Assembly (NCBI RefSeq): GCF_014356525.2
Contig: NC_052518.1
Coordinates: 13,408,201-13,472,200, forward strand
Direction of reading: 5' to 3'
Length of the DNA stretch: 64,000 bases
Origin: Nilaparvata lugens
Taxonomy: Eukaryota > Arthropoda > Insecta > Hemiptera > Delphacidae
Both the position numbers and the translations under genes were made by a program. Below the pieces are notes generated by a model that saw nothing but the letters and a program-made list of their open reading frames with translations, ran no database searches and was not told where the DNA came from. The stretch's first letter is position 1, and every line of letters starts with the position of its first letter. Positions 1 through 11,510 of the stretch are shown here, one piece after another.

Positions 1-466
1 TTTGCAATCAATCAGCGGATGTCATGAGAAGTACCTATTATCTGGCAATTACAGATAAACCGACTTGATCAACCTTATCTGATTTTTTGACATAACCAAC
101 GATATTATTTTATTCAAGATCCATTATTTTTTGTATTCAAATTAGAGTACCTTTATAAAAAATGTCAAAGCTAATCATTATTTTACAGTTTCAAGTGATT
201 AGTGAGTGTTATTTTGTTATTTAATTTGGTTTATGAAAAATCCAAATTCAAACTTTTTTGTTTTCAAATCCACTTTTTGGACTACCATATTAATAGCATA
301 TACATAAAAATTCGGGAAAGAAACAGTTTTGGGCTGTGCCTGTTATTCCTTTCTCAATCAATTGGAAGAATATTGTGTTCTGTGTATCAATGAATAAATT
401 AATATAAACTATGCTTTTATGTTTCTATAATTTTGTACTCTGGAGAGAAGCTCGGTGCCCCGATAT
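1..466. other. Left flank, no gene seen
   Basis: AT-rich sequence with no convincing coding region; the only open frame of any size has no recognisable features. Around 437-463 lies a short GC-richer stretch containing GCTCGGTGCCCCG, which looks like a piece of a dispersed repeat just outside the first LTR. Confidence 0.5.
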
Positions 467-470
467 TAAT

Positions 471-1271
471 TGACAAATCAAATTATAATTTTTTAATAAA
501 ATGATTCAACAGTTTCAGTTTACACCAGAACAAATAATCATACATGGATCGAACATAGATTGGACATGATTGAGGTTACTAATATGTTTGATCTGTTCAT
601 CAAAATAGATTCCAACAGCTTTCACAAAAAATCAGAAATTATTGTTTCAAATCAAGATCAAAATATATAACTTATAGATTAAGAATACTTATCTATCATT
701 TACAGGTTTCAAAACAGGCCTATGACTTTCAACATTGAACAAGAAATTCAACAAAAATGAAAAGAAAAAATGAAATCCACATTTTACATATGTTCAATAA
801 CATCAATAAGCTTTACAAAAACATTTAGATCACAAATAACACCTCTTAAATTTCAATTATTTAGGAAAATTTCAACAGAAGACAACACTCCTAACATAAG
901 CAAGCCATTAAAAAATTTGAGAGACCAGAACAAGAAGCTTTTCTGGTGAAGCTGAGACACGTCATTGATTGCCAATTACCAAAGAACACAAGTCTACAAA
1001 CATTATATTTATTGTTTTCAATAAAACTTTATTTTCAAAGTTATTTTAAATTTAATTAACCTTTATGTTGTTTAGAATTATCTGTTTATTCAGAAATAGA
1101 ACTTTGTTACAGTGATAGAGTGGGATGTTCAACACTAGTATATATGATAAATTCCCTGTGAAAAGTTTAGTCCATATATCAATTACACCGATATTTGCTA
1201 TCAAGTGTTATTAATATTTTGAATATCGAATTTAAAATTCGATTTTAATCGAGAAAAAATTTAATATTACA
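471..1271 (-). repeat. 3' LTR of the outer retrotransposon
   Basis: Minus-strand LTR starting TGTAATATTAAA at 1271. It is directly preceded (1272-1285, minus strand) by the purine-rich tract AGTGGGGTATT, the expected primer site for plus-strand synthesis. It matches 15014-15727 except for an extra segment of roughly 80 bp at about 1042-1120. It contains an AATAAA signal about 240 bases in. Confidence 0.7.
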
Positions 1272-1986
1272 AATACCCCACTCTTGACATAACAAATTTT
1301 ACTATTTGAGAAAAAAAATTACATTACATTGTAATATTTGAAATTTAAGGTTTTTTTTTAGATTTGAGAACAGGAACAATTTTTTCTACAAACACATTAC
1401 ATGTCATCTATAATTGAAAATTATTATAAAAATTCATCAATATCATTTGTTATATATTTCCAAACAATATTTCAAAATGTAGAATATTAAAATTATTTTT
1501 GATTTAGCTTTATAATTCAAGGAAATTATCTCAACAGAAAATTTAATATATTTAAAGAATAGTTATTGAAATTTTACATAAGTTTAATAGATAGAAAATT
1601 TAAATGTTATTGCATAAAAATTTAGTATGTTGAACAGAATTTTTTAAATGAATTGTTACATTTAATTTTCACATAAAATTGCAATAAATAAAAAATGTCC
1701 ATTTCTTTCACTGTTGATTTTTTATCGATGTGAATTTTGAAAACAGTCTGTTAAGGCACTCAGTATGAATTTCAGTTGAATGTGACTCCAGTGTTGGGCT
1801 GATCTGGATACACGTAGTGTTGGGCTGATCTAGATACACGAGACATCTGTTAGTATGGTCTCATGCTTGTAGTCGTCTGATGCAGACCAAGCTCGATACA
1901 TGTGACATCTGTTAGCATTGTCTCATGCTTGTAGTTGATGGGTGCATGCCAAGCCCACTCAAAGTCACGTAAATTTTGTATCATAC
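1272..1986 (-). mobile_element. 3' internal end of the outer retrotransposon
   Basis: On the minus strand this stretch matches 10440-11256 of the nested element: same order, same short tandem blocks built on CTACAAGCATGAG, and the same purine tract before the LTR. It therefore belongs to the minus-strand element and was cut off from the rest of it when the + strand element inserted at 1987. No coding sequence is seen. Confidence 0.65.
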
Positions 1987-2651
1987 TGTAATATTACATT
2001 TTTTCTCGATTAAAATCGAATCTTCAATTCAAGATCTATCAAACTTGATAGTAAATATCAGAGTATTCAATATGCGGACAACTTTTTAACTGAGAATTTA
2101 TCGTAAATAATTGTGTTGCACATTCCATGGTATCACCGAAACTGAGTTAACAGAATTAACAGATGAATAGATCATTATAAATATAGAGGATATATATAAA
2201 TTTAAAATAACAGTTTCGAAATAAAGTTTTATTGAGAACAAATGTAAAATGTAAATTCTAAACTTGTAATTTATAATTTTTTGGAATTTAATATCGGTGA
2301 AGTGTTCATGACGTCGACACTGGTTTTGAGGTGGGGCTTTACTCTGTACTTGTTAGTCTCTCTCTAAAAAATGGTGGCTGGCTATGTGTTCTGGTTTTGT
2401 GTTCTCTGAATATTTTTCTGTTTAAGTGAATTTTTAATGTTTTAAATTGAGTTTTGAACAGTTTTATGGTGTTCTAATTTTGTATAAAATTGTTTTGTGT
2501 GTCTACAAGCCTATAGCCATTGTTTTTCAACTATATAAATGGATAAGTATTTAGCTTGTAATGATGTTAGATGCTTAAGTGTGTAAGGTATTGTTTTATG
2601 GATTTGTGTTGTATGTTGCCAAAATTCTTCTGAAGATTATAAGTTGGTTTG
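1987..2651 (+). repeat. 5' LTR of nested Gypsy-like element A
   Basis: Starts TGTAATATTACATTTTTTC, the same start as the LTRs of the outer element and of 11257-11510. The first 254 bases match 11257-11510 closely and include AATAAA at about 2221. The right end is set where the three related copies switch to the conserved leader CTCTGAA(AA)CTGGATTTC, so it is approximate. Confidence 0.6.
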
Positions 2652-2934
2652 CTCTGAAAACTGGATTTCTCATTCATAGGCGATAGATCCATTTACAGTT
2701 TATCAAGAATCTACCATTTTGGAGCTGATAACTTCCTGTAGGTTAATAGGTGTGAAATGCTATCCAACCTATTTAGGAGAAATTGGTAGCATGGCAAATG
2801 GTACCCCTGGTGGGACTCAAACTACAAAATATTTCCCTGGTTATAAAAAATTATTGGTAGGATAGATATCTTGATGGATTATGAATGGGAGATGCTGCTG
2901 AGTGGGAAATCGGTTCGAGAAAGTTCAGGTTCTA

Positions 2935-4680
2935 ATGAGTAAATATTTTTTACGCAGTAGCAAGATGGAGAACAATAAAAATAATGAAGTTTTATTCAGT
3001 GAAAACATTCAAAACTTAGATGAAGAATCTCAAGATTTAGACCTAACCTTAAACAATGACTCAAACGATAGTGTAGCTGTAAGTGAAAACGTTTCAAATG
3101 TAACAATTCATGAGGAAGTAGTAGAAATATCAAATGAAACAAGTATGGTAGGAGCTAAAAATGATCTAAATCTTATAGCGTTCTTAACACAAAAGTTTGA
3201 TGAGCAAAATGCTAGGTTTGATGAGCAAAATGCTAAGATTGATGAGCAAAATGCTAAGATTGATAATTTGAAACAAGATCAAAATGCTAGGTTTAATGAT
3301 ATGAAGCAAGAATTTGCTAGCATAAGACTAGAGCAGGTTAATACAAAGCAGAAAATTAAAGAGATAAATGATGCATTAAGTAAAAATCACAAAGAAATAG
3401 GTCATTTACAGCAGAAAACTAATGATCTTGAAATATCAATGTTAGATGTAGAAAAATCAATGCAAAACAAAATCATTCAAGTTTCTGATAGGGTTAATGA
3501 GGTTAATGAAAGAGTAAATAAAAATAAGATCATAGTTGAGCAACAAAATATGACACAAAATGCTATCAATGTAGAAAATAATGAAAGTATTAAGCATGTT
3601 GAAAAAGAGGTTGTAGAATTAAACGAAAAAGTAGACAAGGAAATCAAGGTATTATCCTCTTTGAAATTAGATTGTCAAGAAAATACAGCTGCTATAACTG
3701 AGGTTAGGAAAAACATAAATAAAATTAACATGTCAACAAAACCGATGTGTAATCAAACTGGTAACAATAGTAATTTCGATAGGTTTGAATTCCAAATGCA
3801 AATTGACAAAAAGAATCCAATGCATTTCTTAGTAAACTTGACCGAGTATCTTGAGAGAAATGAAATCACAAACTGGATCAAAATTAAGGGTATTTTGGAA
3901 AACAATTTTAATTTAAATTTTGCTCATCGTGATTGGTGGATTTTCATCCGTTTTGATGTAAATAACTTTGAAGAATTTAAAGAGAAATTCATTGCTAGAA
4001 TGTGGTCAGACGACATTCAGTCATCTGCTAGAAATGATCTGAGATTTGGAAAATATAAGCCAAACTTATCTAAGAATCTTACTGAGTATTATATTTCTCG
4101 TTTCAACATTGCTAAGAATCTAATTCCAGCCTTAGATAAAGATACTATTTTCAAGTTTTTGAAAGGTCATTTTGATGAAACCATATCTACAGCTGCTATT
4201 ATTCGTAACATTAAGACTAGTGATGAGTTCATTTGTTTGTTGAATGAGTTTGACAATACTGACACTTACAAAGTAAACAGACAAACGCCCCGTGATCATA
4301 ACAATGGTCAAGCTGGAGGTCAAAATAAAGCAATAAGTTTTCATCAGAGTGAACATAGGGATGATAGAAATAGGTCTCAGAATTCATATGGTGTAATGTT
4401 TCATGATAATAATAAGCAGTATCAAGGAGGTAGGAATTATTTCCAAAATCGAAGGTACCAAAATGGACCAAACAATAATGTTCATAGAGATCAAAATTTT
4501 CAGAATAATTTCAGAGATAATAGAAATCATCAACTTGTGAATTCAAATCAATCAAATTCAAATCGACCAGCTAACAACTACCAGTTAGATTTCAGCTTCC
4601 CACCGCCAGGTTATATGCCTGCTCAAACTTCCAATCAGATGAATGCGAATCGTTCAAGACAGAATATTGCTTTAAACTAA
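2935..4680 (+). CDS. gag: Gag-like protein of Gypsy-type element A
   Basis: Structural polyprotein of an LTR retrotransposon, 581 residues from the ATG at 2935. The N-terminal third is acidic and coiled-coil, with three tandem copies of an eight-residue FDEQNAR/KIDEQNAK repeat near residues 90-115. A capsid-like alpha-helical domain follows at about 290-440 (NWIKIKGILE ... FKEKFIARMWSDD). The last 130 residues are Asn/Gln/Arg-rich and basic. There is no CCHC zinc knuckle, so RNA binding probably rests on the basic tail. The frame is intact. The same N-terminal region is found at 14683 in the outer element. The family assignment rests mainly on the adjacent pol. Confidence 0.8.
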   Translation: MSKYFLRSSKMENNKNNEVLFSENIQNLDEESQDLDLTLNNDSNDSVAVSENVSNVTIHEEVVEISNETSMVGAKNDLNLIAFLTQKFDEQNARFDEQNAKIDEQNAKIDNLKQDQNARFNDMKQEFASIRLEQVNTKQKIKEINDALSKNHKEIGHLQQKTNDLEISMLDVEKSMQNKIIQVSDRVNEVNERVNKNKIIVEQQNMTQNAINVENNESIKHVEKEVVELNEKVDKEIKVLSSLKLDCQENTAAITEVRKNINKINMSTKPMCNQTGNNSNFDRFEFQMQIDKKNPMHFLVNLTEYLERNEITNWIKIKGILENNFNLNFAHRDWWIFIRFDVNNFEEFKEKFIARMWSDDIQSSARNDLRFGKYKPNLSKNLTEYYISRFNIAKNLIPALDKDTIFKFLKGHFDETISTAAIIRNIKTSDEFICLLNEFDNTDTYKVNRQTPRDHNNGQAGGQNKAISFHQSEHRDDRNRSQNSYGVMFHDNNKQYQGGRNYFQNRRYQNGPNNNVHRDQNFQNNFRDNRNHQLVNSNQSNSNRPANNYQLDFSFPPPGYMPAQTSNQMNANRSRQNIALN

Positions 4681-4966
4681 TAAGGGGACGACGAAATGAC
4701 AGCCCTGTTCTCCCAGTTAAGGAAAGGTCAAATTTTGATATAGCCGTAGACATGAATAAAATAAATTTTGAATCTGAAACTTCAAACAGATTAAAAATAA
4801 GAAAGCCAGAATTAATCAGTCAAATTCATGTGCAAGAAAATAGTTATTAAAAATTTAAATAGTTAAAAATTTAAGTAATGAAGTAATACCTAGTTATCAA
4901 GAAAGTCATATTAAAGCATCAAGTGTTAATATAGTACATACTCCAGAAATTCAGGTAGATGAAGCT

Positions 4967-5545
4967 ATGAATAAATCTGAAACTGTTTGTCAAGAAAAAC
5001 CATACATGGTAGGTTGTATTTTTAATGAACTATTGGAGGAACAAGAGAATACTCCACCTACTGGATATGATTTAGCAGAAATAGAAGTACAAATTTTCAA
5101 TAAGAAATATCAAATGATTATTGACACTGGCTCTGAGGTAAATGTAATTAATGAGAAACTTGTTGATGAAATGAAGAAAAACAATCTCAAGTTGAACTTA
5201 GTACCAGCTCCTAATGTAAGTATAGTTGTAGCTACTGGTATGAGACATAAGAAGGTAAATAAACAGATTATGTTAGAGGTATTTTTTGATAAGTTAGAAT
5301 TGCCAATAGTTTTTCTTATAGTTCAAGATTTGAATGTAGATATTTTGGTGGGTTGTGATTTCTTAAAAGATGCTGGAGCAGTTATTGATTTAAATCAAAA
5401 TATGATATCATTGAAAGATTGTTGTTTTCCATTTATAAAAAAGGATACATTGAAGTACAATAGACTTTTTCATGTTAACATAGTAAGAGACCAAGAAACG
5501 TTTGATACTTTATGGAATCAGCAGATTGATAATTTAAGATTATAG
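4967..5545 (+). pseudogene. Retroviral-type aspartic protease segment of pol (element A)
   Basis: The protease core is visible as IIDTGSEVNVI (active-site D-T-G) near residue 55 and the second conserved strand ILVGCDFLKDAG near residue 125. The frame upstream is interrupted (TAA at about 4847), so the gag-pol junction cannot be read. It ends at a TAG at 5543 followed directly by CTA, in the same frame as the reverse transcriptase that follows. Either this copy has decayed or the stop was once read through. Since pol has other breaks, decay is the simpler reading. Confidence 0.75.
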
Positions 5546-7105
5546 CTAAGCGATGAATCTCCTGAATTGGTAAACAAATTAATTGAAGTATTTGAAAATA
5601 ACAAAGATATTTTCTCTGATAGTCCTGGATCTGCAAAAGATTATTTATGCCAACTTAAAATGAAAGATGATGTGAAATTAGATAAGAAGAGTTATCCGAT
5701 TCCATATCAGTATAGAGATCAAGTTAAGAAAGAATTAAAGAAAATGTTAGATCAGAAAATCATTGAACCAGGTAGCTCTGAATATACAAGCCCTATGGTA
5801 GTAGTGAAAAAGCCAAATAATGAAATTCGATTATGTTTAGATGGAAGAGAAATAAATAAGTACATAATAAAGGATTTTACAGAAACTGAACCAATAGATA
5901 ACTTAATCATTCGATTCAATAAGTGCAACTACATTAGCAGTTTTGATCTCACTCAAGGTTTCAATCAGGTAAAATTAACTGAAGATAGTAAAAAATATGT
6001 AGCTTTCAATGTTTTTGGTCAGACTTATCAATATACACATCTACCATTTGGTTTGAATATTAGTGGTTCTGAATTTATCAAGTGCTTGTACAAAATGCTA
6101 GGTGAAGAGGTTTGTGAGTTTACTATTGCTTATATTGATGATCTTGCCATTTCTAGTATATCTCTTCAACAACATATCAGTCGAATTGAATTATTATTCA
6201 ATAAGTTGAGGGAAAGTAATTTGAAGTTGAAATTGAATAAATCGAAATTTATTGCAGATAAGATAAAGTATTTGGGTTTTATTATAAGTAAAAATGGTAT
6301 TGAAGCAGATGAATCTAAGCTAAATGCTATTCAGAAATTTCCCATTCCTCAAAATTTGAAACAATTGCAGTCATTCATAGGTCTCTGTAATTTTTACAGA
6401 AAGTTACAGAAAAATTATTCATATCTGATAAATCGTTTTAAGCATCTTCTATGCAAGAAAAATAAATTCATTTGGACTGAAAAAGATAATGATACCTTTT
6501 AAGAAATTAAAGATAGGTTCATCGACTGTGTGATCTTGAAACATCCTGATTATAACAAAAATTTCATTTTGGCCACTGATGCCAGTGATGTAGGAATTGC
6601 AGCTGAGTTATTTCAGGAAGGTGAAGATAAGGAACACTGTGTCATTGCATATGCTAGCAGAAGCTTAACAAAATCTGAATTAAATTATACAATATGTGAG
6701 AAAGAATGTTTAGCTGTATTATTTGGCTTAATGAAACTTCAAAATTATTTTGGTAATCAAAAAATAGTTGTCCGTACAGATCATAAAGCCTTGACCTTTT
6801 TAAAAAAATGTAAGATAGGACATGGTCGTTTGGGAAGATGGATTCTTGCATTACAGAATTTTAATATTGAGTGGGAATTTGTAGCAGGAAAGGATAACAT
6901 TGTGCCAGATATCATTTCTAGAACTGATTATGAAGGTAATTTAGAAAATCGAAAATCAAATGAATTCAAGGTATTAAATATCATTAAGAGTGATAACAAG
7001 TTAATTGAAATAGTAAAGAAAATCAAAGGATTTCAAAAAGATGATGTTTGGTTAAAAAATGTAAGAGAAAAGTTAGAGACAGGTAATTTGAAATCAACAA
7101 AGTAA
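5546..7105 (+). pseudogene. pol: Reverse transcriptase and RNase H segment of pol (element A)
   Basis: Copies the element RNA into DNA. RT landmarks in order: EYTSPMVVVKK, SSFDLTQGFNQ (first catalytic Asp), LPFGLN, then IAYIDDLAIS (the Y-x-DD box) near 6133 and KYLGFIIS. RNase H follows at about 6560-6930, with ATDASDVG, ICEKECLAVL and VRTDHKAL carrying the expected D, E and D, then the chromodomain-less end EFVAGKDNIVPD. The order RT-RH-IN marks Ty3/Gypsy. A TAA at 6500 splits RT from RNase H in an otherwise continuous frame, and a frameshift lies near 7100. All catalytic residues are kept although the frame is broken. Confidence 0.85.
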
Positions 7106-7106
7106 A

Positions 7107-8193
7107 TGATGATCTTTTGTTCACTAGAAAATCTGGAAAGAATAGTTTTTGGAAGGTTTGTGTGCCTTCAGCACTGTATGAAGAATTGATAGTTGAATTT
7201 CATGAAAGATTAGTTCATGTAGGTATATCAAAAACATGCAAATTTATTGAAGAAACCTTTTACATAAAAGATTGTTACAGACTTGTTACCAAAACTATAA
7301 GATAATGTAAGTATTGTCAACTTGTAAAGACATCAAATGAAAAGAAATTATTAGAAATGCATACCATAATTTCTGAGAAAAAACATCACAAAGTGTTCAT
7401 TGATGTTTATGGAGAATTACCAGGTGGCAAATACAAATGGATGTGCATTATTCATGATGGCTTTACTAAGTTTACAAAGTTGTATCCTATAGTTAAGGCT
7501 AACGCTCATAATTTAGTAAAAGTTGTTGAAAAATATGTAAATGAATTTGGTAAATTTGAATATATAATCAGTGATAATGGTACTTGTTTTCAAAGCAGAT
7601 TGTGGAAAGAATCTATGGAAAGATTAGGTATAAAATATTACTACATTTCAGTTTATCATCCCCAGGCAAATCTTAGTGAAAGACCATTGAAAGAGGTAAA
7701 TCACATATTGAGAACCTACGTTCCTGTAAATAAGCATAATATTTGGTACAAGTATATTGATAAGGTTGAATTTGTCATCAACAACAATTTTCATGAATCA
7801 ACTGGTCACATACCCATGGAGCTTATGATGAATCATAAATTGGCACATCTTGTTTTTAAGTATATCAAATATCCTGTAGAAAATAAGTTTGAACTTGAAG
7901 AAGAAAGTATCAGAAACAAACAAATACTGTACAGAATAAAGAATAGAGGTGTCATCAGAAGATTCAAACAGAATATGCATAATAAACCCAAGTATAAATT
8001 CAAGGTTGATGATCTAGTTGTAATTCGAAATTACATTTTGTCGAGCAAGCTGAAGAAGTTTTCTGCCAAGCTGTGTCCTAAATATCGTGGACCTTACATA
8101 GTAAGAGATGATCTCAATAAAGGGTGTTTCAAACTTGAAGAGATAAGTACAGGTAAAATTATGAGAGTCAATCAATATATGATGAAGAAATAA
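7107..8193 (+). pseudogene. Integrase segment of pol (element A)
   Basis: Inserts the cDNA copy into the genome. The zinc-binding H-H-C-C region is at 7195-7320 (FHERLVHVG ... CKYCQ) and contains an in-frame TAA at 7303. The catalytic core shows VFIDVYGE, IISDNGTCF and the glutamate in NLSERPLKEV, giving a complete D-D-E. The C-terminal part ends in a basic domain with KYRGPYIVRD and KGCFKL. This segment is shifted by one frame from RT-RNase H. The last 30 or so residues are the part kept in the deleted outer element at 13925. Confidence 0.8.
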
Positions 8194-9771
8194 CATCAGG
8201 AAGCACACAATGATTAGGAATCCTGTGTTATGCCGGGATTCAGAATAGCATAATCGCTACGCAGTGTATGGTAAGAGTCCATAATTGTGTCTTTTTTCTT
8301 TCCTGTAGCCTATTTTTCTTGGCCCTTAATCGTTTCAAATTTCGATTCTTTCCTGTCTTTGTGTAATGTTATATATATAACATTATAACTGAAATCATTT
8401 TGGAAGTTAAAATAGTAGCTTATTTTCCTAATCTTTAAATTGTTGATAAAACTTAACTTTTCTAAAATCTATCTATTGTAGTGTAAATAATTGTTTGCTT
8501 GCGGTATATTTTTTCATCATGTATTACATATTTTAATTATGTCTATTCATATTTTTATTATGTCAGGTATCATATTAGGTAACTAGGTTTTTCAGAGCAA
8601 ATTATGTCCCATTTTCTCATTTTCAGTATATTTTATTAGATATACTTCCTTATGAAAGTTTAGTACTGACATGTAGGATAGGCTCTAATTAATCTTTCTC
8701 TTCCTTGTATTATTTAGGAAATTTATTTACCCAATTTTCTTTTTCTCTTATTTGTATTTTTTAGGGAACTTATTTACCCATTATCCATCTTGATCGTCTT
8801 TGTATTGTAATCTTGAAATGTTTGTACTTATTATACAGTCTTCAAATTCTGAAATTATTTAAAAAATAAATGGTTCAATTTAGAACATGCTGAAATTTAA
8901 TCTTATGTATAAATTCTTTTGTTATAATAATAAAATTTGAAAGTATTAATGAATTGTGTCGCCATATATATGAGATGTTCAGTATAAATGAAAGTTAACT
9001 TGTGTAATGTTTTCATTAAATAAAAACGTATTGTCATATTATTAATTGAAATGAGTTGAAGGTTAAAATTTCTCTAAAGTTTTTGTAATTGATGTCTTTT
9101 TCTAAATTAAAAAAAAAATACTGTTTGATCTATAAATTTTGATATGATTGATTATCGTTTGAAATGGATGCTGGAGTGTATGTAGAATTTTTAGTGGGGT
9201 TTGTTGATTAGAATTTTGCTGGTATGTGATTGTTTTTTGAGATGAAAACCCATTATTGCCTAAAGAAGGAATAACAGAGGTTATGACTTAGAGAGGCAGT
9301 AATGAGATAATATTTTTTGTGTTGATTACTTATGTTGATTGCCATAGATGCAGATGATTACTTGTGAATATTGATTGCCTTTGAAGCAAAATATTATTGA
9401 TGTTTTGAATGATTTCTTGTTTAATGATTGATAATAAAGTTTTGTCATGAAATGTAGTTTGTGTTTAGAACATTGAAAAGTCGAAATAAACTATAGTATC
9501 CAACAAACGATGATTAATAATATTGAATAATTTGCTTTTCATAAAATATTTGAACAGTGAATAAATGGAAATGAAATTATTTTTTTATTAAAATTTTGTA
9601 ATTGATGTCTCCAATTTTCACAATTTATGTATTGCTGACTGTATAATAAGATGTTAACAAATTTCATTTTTATATTGATTATATACTTGTAAATAATTTT
9701 CATGTGTATTAGATTGTATTGGTAGCCTAATCAAAATTTTCTTTTTAGTTTATAAGCATTTTAAGATAACA
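8194..9771 (+). other. 3' untranslated region of element A
   Basis: No gene. The reverse complement of 11511-13924 aligns with this stretch through shared blocks such as GTCAGGTATCATATTAGGTA (near 8567) and the paired ATTTACCCA segments near 8730-8780. It is therefore the retrotransposon's own 3' noncoding region. Homology with the outer element stops at about 9771. Confidence 0.65.
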
Positions 9772-9893
9772 GGTACAGCGTGGACATTAACATCGAAATA
9801 ATTATCACGTGAATCTCGAAATCAGCAACAAGTGAACGCCATGAAGAGTGTTAAGAACATTTGGGTGATTTTCGAACTATTGTGACTCATTAA

Positions 9894-10136
9894 TTGACTA
9901 TCAACGCCAATATCTACACCAATAACTACGCCAATATCTACACCAATAACTACGCCAATGTCAACGCCAATAACTACACCGATGCCAATGCCAATATCTA
10001 CGTTAATGTCTACGCCGATGCCTGTGCTGATGCCAATGCCTGCGCCAATGTTGATGCCAATGCCTACGACAATGCCAACGTCAATGCCGACACCAATGCA
10101 TACGCCAATGACAATGTCAACGCCTATTGCTGACCA
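9894..10136 (+). repeat. Hexamer-based minisatellite in element A
   Basis: About 240 bases built from a degenerate six-base unit of the type ACGCCAAT / TCTACACCAAT. The period is a multiple of three, so more than one frame stays open and produces Asn/Ala/Tyr- or Thr/Pro/Met-rich peptides. These are artefacts of the repeat. The outer element lacks this region. Confidence 0.75.
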
Positions 10137-10436
10137 TGTAACTCAAACTTCAACACTACCACATTACCTGGAGGTAATTGCCATCCATGTTCACATTCAC
10201 AACTTTGAATTCAGAATAACAGTCACAGTATCATGAAAGAATTGATTCAAAATAATCCTCTCCTAAATTATTCCTGTATGCAGAACTCTAAACCTTGAAA
10301 GCTGAAAATATCAAAAAACCAAACCTTACCTAAATTAATCCTCACCTAAGTTAATCCTGTATGCAGTGTCTATCTCTTTTCAAAAAAAAAAACAAATTAC
10401 ATTGTCATTTCAAGCCTGAAATGTACATTGTATAAT

Positions 10437-11256
10437 TATATGATACAAAATTTACGTTACTCTGTATCGAGTTTGGTATGCAGCCGTCTACTACAAGCAT
10501 GAGGCAATGCTAACTGAGATGTCACCTGTATTGACTTTGGTATGCAGCCGTCTACTACAAGCATGAGGCAATGCTAACTGAGATGTCACCTGTATCGAGT
10601 TTGGTATGCATCAGTCGACTACAAGTATCAGCCCAACACTACGTGCATCCAGATAAGCCCAACACTACGAGTATTCGGAGCAGCCCAACACTGATGTCAT
10701 CACACTGGAGTCACACTTAACTGAAATTCATACTGAGTGCCTTAATGGACTGTTTTCCAAAATTTGCATCAATAAAATCAACCGCGTCAATAGTGAAAGA
10801 AATGAACATTTTTTGATTTATTGAAATTTTATATGAAAATTAAATGTAACAATTCATCAATACATTTAAAAAAAAATTTTTTTTTATTCAACATACTAAT
10901 TTTTTTTATGCAATAAAAAATTGAATTTTTCTATCTATTAAATTTATGTGCAATTTCAAAAACTATTCTTCATATATATTTAACTTTCCATTGAGATATT
11001 TTCCTTTAAATTATAAAGCTAAATCAAAAGTAATTTTGATATTCTATACTTTGAAATATTGTTTGGAAACGTATAACAAATGCTATTCATGAATTTTTAT
11101 GATAATTTTCAATATTATAGGATGACATGTAATGTTTTTATAGAAAAATTGTTACTGTTCTCGAATTTAATTTCAACAATTTCCATTTGTTTCAATGTAA
11201 TTTTTTTTCTTTAAATTCTTAAACAGTAAAATTTTTTATGTCAAGAGGGGGGTATT
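10437..11256 (+). other. 3' internal end of element A with tandem repeats and polypurine tract
   Basis: Inverted relative to 1272-1986. At 10461-10690 a block of about 64 bases (TTTGGTATGCAGCCGTCTAC ... ATGTCACC) occurs twice nearly perfectly and a third time partially, followed by repeated AGCCCAACACTACG units. It ends at CAAGAGGGGGGTATT (11242-11256), the purine tract immediately before the 3' LTR. Confidence 0.7.
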
Positions 11257-11510
11257 TGTAATATTACATTTTTTCTCGATTAAAATCGAATCTTCAATTC
11301 GAGATCTATCAAACTTGATAGTAAATATCAGAGTACGGTAATCGATATGCGGACAACTTTTTAACTGAGAATTTATCATAAATAATTGTGTTGCACATTC
11401 CATGGTATCACCGAAACTGAGTTAACAGAATTAACAGATGAATAGATCATTATAAATATAGAGGATATATATAAATTTAGAATAACATTTTCGAAATAAA
11501 GTTTTATTGA
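11257..11510 (+). repeat. Truncated 3' LTR of element A
   Basis: Begins TGTAATATTACA directly after the polypurine tract and matches the first 254 bases of the 5' LTR (1987-2240), ending just after the AATAAAG signal. It then changes abruptly into the minus-strand 3' region of the outer element. The rest of this LTR, about 400 bases, appears to be deleted together with part of the outer element. Confidence 0.65.
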
